Translations under genes and position numbers: made by a program
DNA from: Natronococcus sp. A-GB1
GTDB lineage: Archaea > Halobacteriota > Halobacteria > Halobacteriales > Natrialbaceae
Length of the DNA stretch: 64,000 bases
Reading direction: 5' to 3'
Assembly (NCBI RefSeq): GCF_029688845.1
Contig: NZ_JARUKW010000019.1
Span: 1 to 64,000, forward strand
In this document: in pieces, positions 34,301 through 43,257 of the stretch
How positions within the stretch are numbered: position 1 is the first letter of the stretch
Layout of the letters: every line of letters begins with the position of its first letter
The notes under the pieces: generated by a model
Told to the model about the DNA's origin: nothing
Seen by the model: the letters and a program-made list of their open reading frames with translations, nothing else
The model's database searches: none

Positions 34301-34530
34301 CTGTCATGGCCGACGGTAGCGAGCGAGAGGTTCCGTCGTGCAGGCGACGCGTTCGAGCGGTCGAGGCACGGCGCCCTCGAGCCGGCACGCTGTAACGAGT
34401 ACTTCGTCGCTCCAGGGGACCGAAGATGCGCGTCTCCGGGAGCGATCCGTCGGTCGGATTGTGAAATTCACCCGCAAGCGTCGGATCTGAACCCCAAATC
34501 CCTTGACAGTGCCACCCCTACTTCGGCCTA

Positions 34531-35478
34531 ATGGCCACGTGCGACGTGTGTGGGAGGGAGGAAAGCATGCCCTACAACTGCCGGCACTGTGGGGGCACCT
34601 ACTGCTCGGAACATCGACTGCCGGAGAACCACGACTGTACCAGGCTTAACAACTGGAACGATCCCCAGGGGGTCTTCGACAGCGGGTTCGACGATAGCGT
34701 CAACAACGGGGGAACGGCGAAGAGCTCGAGTCTGACCGACAAGCTCCCGATCGACACCGGTCCCGGCGGTCCGCTGGGGTACTTCCGCGGGAACATGACC
34801 TACACGGTGCTGGCGCTGATGTGGGTCACGTTCGCGCTTCAGGCAATCGTCGAGCTCACGCTCGGCTCGGGCATCCATCGATCGCTGTTCGTTCTCGCCC
34901 CCGAGAGTCCGGAGTACGTCTGGACGTGGTTCACCTCCATCTTCGCCCACGGCGGGTTCCTCCACATCGTCTTCAACAGCATCGTGATCTTCTTCTTCGG
35001 CCCGCTGGTCGAGCGCTACGTCGGCTCGCGGGACTTCCTGGGGCTGTTTCTGATAAGCGGCGCCGTCGCCGGACTCAGCCAGATCGGAATCCAGATTCTG
35101 CAGGGCGTGCCGCCGGGTTTCGGCGGCGTGGTCGGCGCCAGCGGCGCCGCACTGGCGATCATGGGCGTGCTCACGATCCTGAACCCTAACCTCACCGTCT
35201 ACCTCTACTTCATCCTGCCAGTCCCGCTCTGGATCCTCGCGGCCGGGACGGCGCTAATCAGCGTCGTCTTCATCGGCACCGGCGGCGGCGGGAACATCGC
35301 CCACGCGGCCCACCTCGTCGGGCTCGTGATTGGACTGGCCTACGGCGAGTACATCAAACGCACACAGAACGTGCGAGCGCCCGATCAGTTCCAGCTCGGC
35401 GGTGGCGGGCCTGGCGGACCGGGCGGCCCTGGCGGTCCCGGTGGCCCGGGTGGTCCGGGTGGCCGTCGACGTTTCTGA
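34531..35478 (+). CDS. Rhomboid protease with N-terminal AN1 zinc finger
   Basis: 315 residues. An AN1-type zinc finger at 4-37 (CDVCGREESMPYNCRHC, YCSEHRLPENHDC) is joined by a 50-residue linker to a six-span rhomboid domain. Catalytic Ser lies in GASGA (about 212) and His in AHLVG (about 273), with GGFLHIVFNS the conserved second-span motif. The C-terminus is a run of GGP repeats and RRRF. It cleaves membrane proteins inside the bilayer; the finger probably binds substrate or a partner on the cytoplasmic side. Confidence 0.95.
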   Translation: MATCDVCGREESMPYNCRHCGGTYCSEHRLPENHDCTRLNNWNDPQGVFDSGFDDSVNNGGTAKSSSLTDKLPIDTGPGGPLGYFRGNMTYTVLALMWVTFALQAIVELTLGSGIHRSLFVLAPESPEYVWTWFTSIFAHGGFLHIVFNSIVIFFFGPLVERYVGSRDFLGLFLISGAVAGLSQIGIQILQGVPPGFGGVVGASGAALAIMGVLTILNPNLTVYLYFILPVPLWILAAGTALISVVFIGTGGGGNIAHAAHLVGLVIGLAYGEYIKRTQNVRAPDQFQLGGGGPGGPGGPGGPGGPGGPGGRRRF

Positions 35479-35535
35479 GCGCGCAGCCGAAAGCCCACCC
35501 ACTGATTTTCCCGCGCCGTCAATCCCGCGGTACCG

Positions 35536-36327
35536 ATGCACGTCTCCCGCCCCGACCTCGTTCCCGACGCCTCGCTCGAGCGCTCGGAGATGGAAGCCCT
35601 CCAGCGCGAGATCGCCGACGCCGCCGTCTTCGAGGACGACCTCGCGTTCGATCCCGCCGTCCTCGGCGATCCGCTGGCGGCCTCGTCGAGCGACGGCGAC
35701 CCGCCGGTCGTCGCAGGCGTCGACCAGTCGTTTCTCACGAACGAGGCGGGTGACCAGGACCGCGCGCTGTCGGCCGTCGTCGCCGTGCAGGGCGGCGAGG
35801 TGATCGAACGGGTCCACGCGGTAACCTCCCTCGAGATCCCCTACATCCCCGGCCTGCTCTCGTTTCGAGAGGGGGCGCCGATCCTCGACGCGCTCGAGGA
35901 GCTGTCCGTCGAGCCCGACCTCCTGTTGTTCGACGGCAGCGGCCGCATCCATTTCCGGCAGGCCGGAATCGCGACCCACATGGGTGTCGTGCTCGACGCG
36001 CCCAGTATCGGGGTTGCCAAGAGCCTCCTCTGTGGCAGCCCGCGCGAGGACCTCGAGGACCTGCCCGAGGGGACGCGGGTCGGGATCGAGGCGAACTCGA
36101 GGGTCGACGTCGAGGACGGCACGCTGATCGGCTACGCCGTCCAGACCCGCCAGTACGACTCGCCGGATCGGTACATCAACCCGCTGTGCGTCAGCCCGGG
36201 CCACCGCGTCGGTCCCGAGACCGCAGCCGACGTCGCGCTCGCGCTGTCGTCGTCGTACAAGCTTCCAGATCCCGTTCGGCTGGCCGATAGCTACGCCGAC
36301 GAGGCGAAACGCGGGCTCGAGGAGTAG
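35536..36327 (+). CDS. nfi: Endonuclease V
   Basis: 263 residues. Catalytic Asp in VAGVDQSF (about 62), Glu in TSLEIPYIPGLLSFREG (about 98), Asp in LLLFDGSGRIHFRQAG (about 134) and GVAKSLLCG match the RNase H-like fold of EndoV. It cuts the second phosphodiester 3' of deoxyinosine in DNA, and inosine in RNA for some members. Followed by the gene-free repeat region. Confidence 0.95.
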   Translation: MHVSRPDLVPDASLERSEMEALQREIADAAVFEDDLAFDPAVLGDPLAASSSDGDPPVVAGVDQSFLTNEAGDQDRALSAVVAVQGGEVIERVHAVTSLEIPYIPGLLSFREGAPILDALEELSVEPDLLLFDGSGRIHFRQAGIATHMGVVLDAPSIGVAKSLLCGSPREDLEDLPEGTRVGIEANSRVDVEDGTLIGYAVQTRQYDSPDRYINPLCVSPGHRVGPETAADVALALSSSYKLPDPVRLADSYADEAKRGLEE

Positions 36328-36587
36328 GCAACGGAAACGAGTGTCGAGACGTGGCCGCGTTCGTCAGCATCTCGGCAAGTGCCGGCCGACATCCGTGTCT
36401 GGAAGAGATGGGTTCGACGGGAACAGTTCGGGCGCGACCGTTCCTCGGCCGGAGCGAGGGGCTGACTCGAGTGAATCGAAGGAGTTCGATGCCGGTTCGC
36501 TTCGGAACCCGTCTCGACGAACGAGAACAGCGTCGTGCCAACCCGAACACGGGGAACTGCCACACCCTCCCCAGCCGACTTCTGCTC

Positions 36588-36683
36588 ACGGGTGCTGTGC
36601 ACCCGTTCGCACGGTCCGCGGTACCTTCGGTTCCGCGCTACGCTCCCTCCGGTCGCTCGTCCACTGGCAGAGCGCGCTCTGCC
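36588..36683. repeat. Double-hairpin repeat, copy 2 (plus a third palindrome)
   Basis: ACGGGTGC-tgt-GCACCCGT (36588-36606), linker TCGCACGGTC, then CGCGGTACC-ttc-GGTTCCGCG (36617-36637, one mismatch). After about 28 bases a perfect 18-base palindrome GGCAGAGCGCGCTCTGCC (36666-36683). Same order and spacing as at 10253-10332. Confidence 0.85.
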
Positions 36684-36708
36684 AAGCCTTTGCTCGTATT
36701 ATCTGCTC

Positions 36709-36758
36709 ACGGGCACGAAGTGCCCGTTCGCACGGTACGCGGGACTATCGGTCCCGCG
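36709..36758. repeat. Double-hairpin repeat, copy 3
   Basis: ACGGGCAC-gaa-GTGCCCGT (36709-36727), linker TCGCACGGTA, then CGCGGGAC..GTCCCGCG (36738-36758). The first stem differs from copies 1 and 2 at two base pairs, changed on both arms, so pairing is kept. Both this copy and copy 2 start with TCTGCTC. Confidence 0.85.
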
Positions 36759-36993
36759 CTACTCGCAAAGACCTCACACGATGTCGAACCACCCCTCGCT
36801 GCGCTCGTCGCGGTTCAGCGCGTGCCACGTTGTTCGGTTCCTCGAGCGCGATTCCGAACCCGAACGGCGGCGCTGCACCCCTCGTCGCGAGTCCTCGAGC
36901 CAGTAGCGCCGGTATCCTCTCCGCTCGAGTGGACTTTCAGACTGGCACGATAAACCGTCGATACTTAGGTATCCACTCTCGAAACGGTCACGC

Positions 36994-37941
36994 ATGGCCA
37001 TCGCTGAGGAAGCCGACGACGGGGCGGGCGACGACGCGACCGCCGCAGACGACACTCGCCGGGAACCGACGGAGGGAACCGAGACGGCCGACGCGACCGA
37101 GGACCGCTACACGCGCAAAAAGTGCGTGCTGATCACCGGCTGCTCGTCGGGGATCGGTCACGCGACCGCGCGAGCGTTCCTCGAGAAGGACTGGCAGGTG
37201 ATCGCGACGGCCCGAAACGTCGACGAAATCGCCGATCTCGAGGAACTGGGCTGTACGACCCTCGAACTCGACGTCACCGACCCGGACCAGGTCGCCGACG
37301 TCGTCGAGCGCACCGTCGAGATCGGCGGGGCGATCGACTGTCTGGTGAACAACGCGGGCTACGCCCAGATGGGACCGATCGAGGACGTCTCGACGGTCGA
37401 CCTCCACCGCCAGTTCGACGTCAACGTCTACGGTCCCCACCGCCTCGCCCGCGCCGCGCTGCCGCACATGCGCGCCCAGGGCGAGGGCCGGATCATCAAC
37501 GTCTCGAGCGTCGCGGGCCGAGTGTCGTTCCCCGGCTATGGCGCCTACTCGGGGTCGAAACACGCCCTCGAGTCGATGAGCGACGCGCTCCGGGGCGAGG
37601 TCGAGGAGTTCGGCATCGACGTCGTGCTGATCGAGCCCGGTCCGGTCGAGACCGAGTTCTCGGATCGGATGAACGAGGAGCTCCCCGAGTCCCGGCGCAC
37701 GCCGGCCTACGAGTCGCTGTACGAGATCTACGACGAGGCCCAGCTGATCGGTGGCGGCCAGGGCGGTCCCTTCGCTTCCACGCCCGCGGAGGTCGCGACG
37801 GCGATCGTCGAGTCGGCGATCCGCTCGGAGCCGCCCGCCCGCTACCCCGTCGGTCCGATCGGGCAGTTTGGCGTCTACGCCCGGTTCCTTCCCGATCGGC
37901 TCCAGGACGCCCTCTACGGCGTCGTCCGGAAGCTCGTCTAG
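36994..37941 (+). CDS. SDR family oxidoreductase
   Basis: 315 residues. A 40-residue acidic, disordered N-terminus precedes the Rossmann fold: TGCSSGIG (about 48-55), NNAGYAQ, and catalytic Ser/YSGSK. It resembles the classical SDRs that act on lipids, steroids or retinol, with the EPGPVETEF motif. Substrate unknown. A box A lies about 30 bases upstream. Confidence 0.92.
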   Translation: MAIAEEADDGAGDDATAADDTRREPTEGTETADATEDRYTRKKCVLITGCSSGIGHATARAFLEKDWQVIATARNVDEIADLEELGCTTLELDVTDPDQVADVVERTVEIGGAIDCLVNNAGYAQMGPIEDVSTVDLHRQFDVNVYGPHRLARAALPHMRAQGEGRIINVSSVAGRVSFPGYGAYSGSKHALESMSDALRGEVEEFGIDVVLIEPGPVETEFSDRMNEELPESRRTPAYESLYEIYDEAQLIGGGQGGPFASTPAEVATAIVESAIRSEPPARYPVGPIGQFGVYARFLPDRLQDALYGVVRKLV

Positions 37942-38001
37942 CGCAGCGGGACGGTCGTTGCAGAATACTTATATTTCGGCACGGAGACGGATCGCACAAC
38001 G

Positions 38002-38568
38002 ATGTCGGACGCTCCCGTCGGAGTCATCGAGCTCGCCGACAGGATCTCCGCGCTGCTGTACGGGATCGCCGGCTGGCTGACCGTCGGGTTCGGGCTGTTG
38101 CTGACCGGCGCTGCGCTCACGTTCGGTTACAGCGTCGCGGCCGGCACCGCCCGGGTCGACGCCGTGGCCGGTGCCGCCTTTCTCGCACTGTTTCTGTGCC
38201 TGGCGGGGCTCGTAACCGTCGCGCTGGGACTGTTCGTCAACCCCCGCTTTCGACGCCGGCTGGATCGGCGCCACGGGCGCTCCACGTTCGGCTGGGTCCG
38301 GTCCGTCGATCAGCGGGTCGTCCGGCCCGAGGAGAACTGTCTGGAGTGCTGTGTTGACTGCGGCGATCGGGTCGAGATGGGACTCCTCCGGCGTTACCGT
38401 GAGGAGTACGCGCTCGCGGGGCTGCCCGTCTACACGCGCTCTGAGGGGTACAACCACTACTGTCTCGAGTGTGCGACCGCCGAGCTTCGCGGCGGGGACG
38501 TCGCAGACTCGGCGTCGGACGTCGGGACCGATCGGTCGGATCGGAGCCTCGAGTGCGTGGAGCGGTAG
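38002..38568 (+). CDS. Two-span membrane protein with Cys-rich tail
   Basis: 188 residues. Membrane spans at about 13-45 and 52-75, then a cytoplasmic tail with CLECCVDCGDRVEMG and YCLECA, enough cysteines for one zinc site. The tail ends in an acidic stretch. Co-directional with the SDR gene 60 bases upstream, with its own A/T box (ATACTTATATTTC, about 37965-37977). Unknown haloarchaeal family. Confidence 0.75.
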   Translation: MSDAPVGVIELADRISALLYGIAGWLTVGFGLLLTGAALTFGYSVAAGTARVDAVAGAAFLALFLCLAGLVTVALGLFVNPRFRRRLDRRHGRSTFGWVRSVDQRVVRPEENCLECCVDCGDRVEMGLLRRYREEYALAGLPVYTRSEGYNHYCLECATAELRGGDVADSASDVGTDRSDRSLECVER

Positions 38569-38579
38569 TCGGTCCGGGG

Positions 38580-38810
38580 TCAGTCACCGGTCGCTCGAGC
38601 CTCGTCTTCCGAGTCGTCGAGAGCGAACGCCCCGCCTGAACACCGACGGACGTATCCCGCTCGCAGGAGGTCGCGACACCGACGGTCGATCGTTACCGGA
38701 TGCGTGGCGAGGCAGTCGGCCAGTTGGGGAACCGTCATCGGGCCGTCGTCGGCCAGTCGCTCGAGGATCTCGCGCTCGCTCCGATCGGAAGGCGGTTCGT
38801 CCGTCGGCAT
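38580..38810 (-). CDS. Small winged-helix DNA-binding protein
   Basis: 76 residues from ATG 38810. One winged HTH: REILERLADDGPMTVPQLADCLATHPVTIDRRCRDLLRAGYVRR, then an acidic tail. ArsR/MarR-like without an effector domain. Its neighbour on the same strand, the SLC13 transporter, lies upstream with a 165-base gap. Target unknown. Confidence 0.8.
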   Translation of the reverse strand: MPTDEPPSDRSEREILERLADDGPMTVPQLADCLATHPVTIDRRCRDLLRAGYVRRCSGGAFALDDSEDEARATGD

Positions 38811-38975
38811 GATAGCTACCTCCACATTGGCGAACTGACGGATGAATGGCGCTCCGGTTCCCAATCGGTGAGAACGGTTTTCACGGGTCCGCTCGAGCCG
38901 ACGTTCGGTCACCGAATCTGCCTACCCGGCTCGAGCGTCGCCGCCGGCGACCCGCGAATCGGCCGCTGGCGCCGG

Positions 38976-40775
38976 TCAGTCGTCGAACGCCTCGACGAAC
39001 TCGGTCGGCAGCGTCGTGATGTCGATCCCCCAGGCCACCGGCAGCCACAGCAGGGCGAAGATCGTGATCAGTGCGATTCCGATAAAGTTCAGCCCGACGC
39101 CGACGCGAGCCATCTGCGGGAGGGTGATGTAACCGCTGCCGAAGACGATCGCGTTCGGCGGCGTCGCCACCGGCAGCATGAACGCAAAGGAGGCGGCCGT
39201 CGCGCCCGCGATCATCAGCCCGAACGGGTGGACGCCGATTCCGATCGCGACCGACGCCAGCACCGGAAGCAGCATGGCCGTCATCCCCGTGTTCGAGGTG
39301 ACCTCGGTCATGAAGACGGCCAGCGTGACGACGGCGAGGATGAGGATGACCATCGAGACGCCCTCGAGCAGCTCGAGCTGTTCGCCGAGCCACAGCGCCA
39401 GACCGGTCTGGTCGAACGCCGCAGCGATGGCGAGCCCGCCGCCGAACAGCAGGATGACGCCCCACGGAATATCCACCGCGTTGCTCCAGTCGAGCAGGAA
39501 CGTGTGGCCTCCGTCCTCGGTCTTCGTCGGGAGCGTGAACAACACCAGTGCGCCGCCGATGGCGACGATCGTGTCGGCGTCGTCGGGCACCGGCGCCAGC
39601 CCGATCTCGCCGATCAGACTGGCGCTGATCCAGGAGACCGCCATGCCGACGAAGACGACGAGCACCATCTTCTCCTGTCTGGTCATCGCCCCGAGCTTTC
39701 GCAGCTCCTCGTCGACCGTCTCCGTCCCGCCGGGAAGCTGATTAAGTTCGGGCGAGAGCGCGACGCGAGTAACCCAGAGGTAGACCGTCGCGAGCCCGAT
39801 GAGCGCGATTGGGACCCCGTAGAACATCCACTGGGCGAAGGTGATGTTCTCGCCGAACAGCTCGCCTGCCTGTCCCGCAAAGAGGATGTTCGGCGGCGTG
39901 CCGATCAGGGTCGCGACGCCGCCCACGGAGGCGCCGTAGGCGATACACAGCATGAGCGCGACGCCGAACGTGAAGTTCCCCTCGGTGGTGTCGATGTCGA
40001 GTTCGGTGTCGTCGACGAGGTCGGCCGTCTTGTAGATGACCGCAAGCGCGATCGGCACCATCATCATCACCGTCGCGCTGTTCGAGACCCACATCGAGAG
40101 AAACGCCGTCGCCAGCATGAACCCGAGGATCAACCGGGAGGGCGTCGTCCCGACGAGTTTGATCGTTCGCAGCGCGATCCGTCGGTGCAGTCCCCAGCGC
40201 TGCATCGCCATCGCGAGGAAGAACCCGCCCATAAAGAGAAAGATCAGCGGGTTGCCGTACGACGGCGTCGTGTCCGCGACCGGGAGCGCTCCGGTCAGCG
40301 GAAAGAGCACGATCGGCAGCAACGAGGTGGCGGGGATCGGGATCGCCTCCGTGACCCACCAAGCGGCGACCCAGGCCGTGACGGCCCCCGCCGCCTGTCC
40401 CTCGAAGCCCGCGGGATCGCCCGGCGTCGGGCCGAGCAGGATCAGCGCGAACAGCACCGGCCCGAGGACGAAGCCGATCTTCTGTCGGAGTTTGTACTCG
40501 CCGCCGACGTCGAACGGCGAGTCGTCGTCACCACCGCTCGAGCCTCCGTTTTCGCCACCATTGCCGTCTTCCGGGTCGTCCGCCGGATCGCGGCCACCGT
40601 CGGTAAACGCCCGCTCCGCGATTCGTCGTTTCTCCGGCGGGAGCGCATCCAGGTCCTCGGCGATCGCTCGCCCGTCGAGCGTAACGTACGCCTTCGTCTG
40701 CGTGTTGAGAAACCACAGGTACGCCCAGAACCGCTGTATAGCCAGCTGACACCTCTCGAGAGCGTTCGATACCAT
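38976..40775 (-). CDS. SLC13/DASS family anion transporter
   Basis: 599 residues. After a cytoplasmic Gly/Asp-rich N-terminal part (to about 100) come about 11-12 spans. The paired family motifs are MWVSNSATVMMMVP and EVTSNTGMTAMLLP (SNT sites for sodium and substrate), with LIGTPPNILFAG and VATPPNAIVFGSGY. It likely imports dicarboxylates, citrate, sulfate or phosphate with Na+. Substrate undetermined. Divergent from the tautomerase gene. Confidence 0.93.
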   Translation of the reverse strand: MVSNALERCQLAIQRFWAYLWFLNTQTKAYVTLDGRAIAEDLDALPPEKRRIAERAFTDGGRDPADDPEDGNGGENGGSSGGDDDSPFDVGGEYKLRQKIGFVLGPVLFALILLGPTPGDPAGFEGQAAGAVTAWVAAWWVTEAIPIPATSLLPIVLFPLTGALPVADTTPSYGNPLIFLFMGGFFLAMAMQRWGLHRRIALRTIKLVGTTPSRLILGFMLATAFLSMWVSNSATVMMMVPIALAVIYKTADLVDDTELDIDTTEGNFTFGVALMLCIAYGASVGGVATLIGTPPNILFAGQAGELFGENITFAQWMFYGVPIALIGLATVYLWVTRVALSPELNQLPGGTETVDEELRKLGAMTRQEKMVLVVFVGMAVSWISASLIGEIGLAPVPDDADTIVAIGGALVLFTLPTKTEDGGHTFLLDWSNAVDIPWGVILLFGGGLAIAAAFDQTGLALWLGEQLELLEGVSMVILILAVVTLAVFMTEVTSNTGMTAMLLPVLASVAIGIGVHPFGLMIAGATAASFAFMLPVATPPNAIVFGSGYITLPQMARVGVGLNFIGIALITIFALLWLPVAWGIDITTLPTEFVEAFDD

Positions 40776-40932
40776 CTGTTCGGGCGTTGCGAATCAGGGA
40801 TTAAAAAACGCCGAGATTCGATCGTTGGGATGTTACCACCGAACAACACCCGCCGAGGGCAGACGGACGACCGTTCGCGGGTCGACCGGCGCTCGTCGAA
40901 ACCTCCATTTCCGAGGGGGCTGAACTTGGGCC

Positions 40933-41319
40933 GTGCCTCTGTTACAGTTCGACACGACCCGATCGCTGTCGGCCGACGAGCGGACGGCGTTCGCGGAGCG
41001 AGTGACGGCGCTCTACACCGAGGAGATGGAGACGACCGCGGGTCACGTCGCGGTGACGATCCGCGAGCACGAGGCCTCGGCGATGCATCTCGGCCGCGAG
41101 GTCGAGGGACCGCTGCTCTTTCTCGACGCCGAGATCCGCCGCGGCCGTTCCTTCGAGCGCAAGCGTGCGTTCGCGCTCGAGACGATGGCGTACGCCGGCG
41201 ACACCCTCGAGATCCCCGACGAGAACATGAAGGTGGTGTTCACCGAACACGAAGGCGAGGCGATGATGGGCGTCGACCGTGTCGGCGGCGAGTGGAGCGG
41301 GGACGGCGGGGACGACTGA
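40933..41319 (+). CDS. Tautomerase-superfamily protein
   Basis: 128 residues from a GTG start. Pro2 directly follows the initiator Met (MPLLQFDTT), the catalytic base of 4-oxalocrotonate tautomerase/MIF proteins. Two beta-alpha-beta halves fit, with VAVTIREHEAS as second strand. Substrate unknown. Confidence 0.85.
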   Translation: MPLLQFDTTRSLSADERTAFAERVTALYTEEMETTAGHVAVTIREHEASAMHLGREVEGPLLFLDAEIRRGRSFERKRAFALETMAYAGDTLEIPDENMKVVFTEHEGEAMMGVDRVGGEWSGDGGDD

Positions 41320-41420
41320 GCGAGGATAGCTGAGGGGTCAAGGCGCGTCGAGACTCGAGAACACCGGGCCGTCCGCCGGTTCCGTCACGGTAAAGCGGCC
41401 CGGTCGGAAAGCCGCGGTCG

Positions 41421-42617
41421 ATGGATCGGTCATACTGGCGAACGGTCTTGCTGATCGCGCTCTGGCAGGTCGCCGCGAGCGTCTGTTACTACACCGTCTT
41501 CGCGGCGACGCCCTTCTTCCGCGCGGAGTTTGGCCTCTCCAGGTTTCAGGTCGGGTTCGTCGTCACCGCCCTGACGCTCGGCTACGCAATCTTTCTGCTC
41601 CCGGTCGGGGCGCTGATCGATCGCTTCGGCGAGTACCGCTCGCTCGTGCTCGGACTCGTCGGACTCGCCGCGGGCGCGACGTTCGTCGCTGGCGCGCCGT
41701 CGGTCGCCCTGCTGCTCGTCGCGGCCTTCTTCCTGGGTTCGGCGTACGCGAGCGCGATCCCGGGGACTAACAAGGCCGTCTACGACAACGTCGAAGCGGG
41801 ACGGCAGAACCTCGCGGTCGGGATCAAGCAGGTCGGGGTCACCGCCGGCAGCGGGATCAGCGCCCTGCTCGTGACCGGGCTGGCGGGCGTGCTGTTCTGG
41901 CAGGCCGGCTTTCTCGTCGCCGCTGGCTTCGGCCTCGTCGTCGCCGCCCTCTTCGCGGTGCTGTACGACGGCTCCGGCGGCGGCGGAACCGCCGAGTACC
42001 CCGACTTTCGGTCGCTCTCGAGGAACCGGCCGTACCGCTGGCTGGTCGCGGCGGGCTTTTTCCTCGGCGCGGCGCTGTTCACGACGACCGGCTACACCGT
42101 CCTGTTCGTCGAGGAGGAGGTCGGCGCCTCGGTCGCCTTCGGTGGGATCGTGCTCGCGACGGTCCAGCTGTTCGGCAGCGCAGGCCGGCTCGCGACCGGC
42201 TGGCTGAGCGACGCGCTGCCGGGCGATCCCCAGCATCGAATCGGCTCGATCCTGATCGTCCAGGCCCTCGCCAGCGCTGTTCTGTTCGCCGTCGTCGCCG
42301 CGACCTCGAGCCCGATCGGGTCCGCGGTCGCGTTCGCGGCGCTCGGCTTCTTCGTCCTCGGGAACACGGGCGTCTACTACTCCTGTATGGCGACGCTGGT
42401 CGGCAGCGAGGAGATGGGCGGGGCGACCGCGGGCGGACAGCTCGCGCTGGTCGCCGGCTCGATCGTCGCCCCGCCCGCGTTCGGCTACCTCGCCGACGTC
42501 GTCGGCTACCGGGCCTCGTGGTGGCTGCTGGGCGCCGGCTGCGTCGTCGCCGCGGGACTGCTGGTCGTTGCGGTCCGGAGCGACCCGCCCGTCGACGATC
42601 CCGCGATGGACAGGTGA
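41421..42617 (+). CDS. MFS transporter
   Basis: 398 residues, 12 spans. The N-half carries FQVGFVVTALTLGYAIFLLPVGALIDRFGEYRS (split motif A, G...DRFG) and the C-half GRLATGWLSDALPGD. Related to nitrate/oxalate-type and general MFS permeases; no substrate marker. Gene follows the tautomerase by about 100 bases and may be co-transcribed with it. Confidence 0.9.
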   Translation: MDRSYWRTVLLIALWQVAASVCYYTVFAATPFFRAEFGLSRFQVGFVVTALTLGYAIFLLPVGALIDRFGEYRSLVLGLVGLAAGATFVAGAPSVALLLVAAFFLGSAYASAIPGTNKAVYDNVEAGRQNLAVGIKQVGVTAGSGISALLVTGLAGVLFWQAGFLVAAGFGLVVAALFAVLYDGSGGGGTAEYPDFRSLSRNRPYRWLVAAGFFLGAALFTTTGYTVLFVEEEVGASVAFGGIVLATVQLFGSAGRLATGWLSDALPGDPQHRIGSILIVQALASAVLFAVVAATSSPIGSAVAFAALGFFVLGNTGVYYSCMATLVGSEEMGGATAGGQLALVAGSIVAPPAFGYLADVVGYRASWWLLGAGCVVAAGLLVVAVRSDPPVDDPAMDR

Positions 42618-42750
42618 TACGGATCGTTGTAGCGTTCTACCGGTGATCACTCCGGCCGGGACGGCGATCACCGGCAAAGAACAACAACGGTCCGTACGAG
42701 CCCGAGCCGAAGAACGAACCACTATGGGCTCGGCGGGCGAACCCCCAGCT

Positions 42751-43224
42751 ATGTACCGCGTTCTGTTGCCGATCGACAACAGCGAGCCCCGTGCTCGAGC
42801 CCAGGTCGAGGCCGTCCTCGAGTTACCCCACGCGACCGACGAGATCACGGTCGACGTCCTCCGCGTCCACGAGGGGGTATCGGGTCCCGACGCAGAGTGG
42901 GCCGCGGGCGGGTTCTCCGAGGAGTACGCCGAGCAGATGGACGAGAACCTCCGGAATCGGACGAAACTTCCCAACGCCGTCGATACCGCGACCGAGCTGC
43001 TCGAGGCGAACGACGTCGACTACGAAGTTCACGAGTCGGTCGGCGAGCCCGCCGAGACGATCCTCGCAGCCGCTACGGAGCGCGACAGCGACGCGATCGT
43101 TATCGGGCTCCAGAAGCGCTCGCCCGTCGGGAAGGTGCTGTTCGGCAGCGTCGCTCAGGGCGTAATTCTCGACAGCGATCGCCCGGTGACGACCGTTCCT
43201 GCGGCCGAAGAGTCCGAGACGTAG
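42751..43224 (+). CDS. Universal stress protein (UspA family)
   Basis: 157 residues from ATG 42751 (ATG 42724 possible). One Usp domain with MYRVLLPIDNSE at the start and the ATP-binding loop GLQKRSPVGKVLFGSVAQGVI. Probably an ATP-binding stress factor. Unlinked to neighbours. Confidence 0.92.
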   Translation: MYRVLLPIDNSEPRARAQVEAVLELPHATDEITVDVLRVHEGVSGPDAEWAAGGFSEEYAEQMDENLRNRTKLPNAVDTATELLEANDVDYEVHESVGEPAETILAAATERDSDAIVIGLQKRSPVGKVLFGSVAQGVILDSDRPVTTVPAAEESET

Positions 43225-43257
43225 TGGCTGGGTGCGAGGGCGGACCGAGCACCCCTC

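Larger units (their letters stand above)
36328..36993. other. 666-base gene-free region with hairpin repeats
   Basis: No credible gene; open frames here have non-acidic, arginine/proline-rich products. The middle holds two double-hairpin units (listed separately). The left part (36328-36584) shows nothing clear. A box A (GATACTTAGGTA, about 36958-36969) near the right end should serve the SDR gene. Confidence 0.7.

Noticed and set aside
35399-35465. GGP-coding repeat as a DNA repeat or CRISPR-like array
   Set aside because: It is in-frame low-complexity coding for the rhomboid tail; no spacers.
36341-36953. Several open frames in the hairpin region
   Set aside because: Arg/Pro-rich products that follow the repeat arms; no acidic bias, no plausible starts.
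38700-41333. 877-codon open frame on the plus strand
   Set aside because: Antisense shadow of the SLC13 transporter; rich in Arg/His/Asp with no domain.
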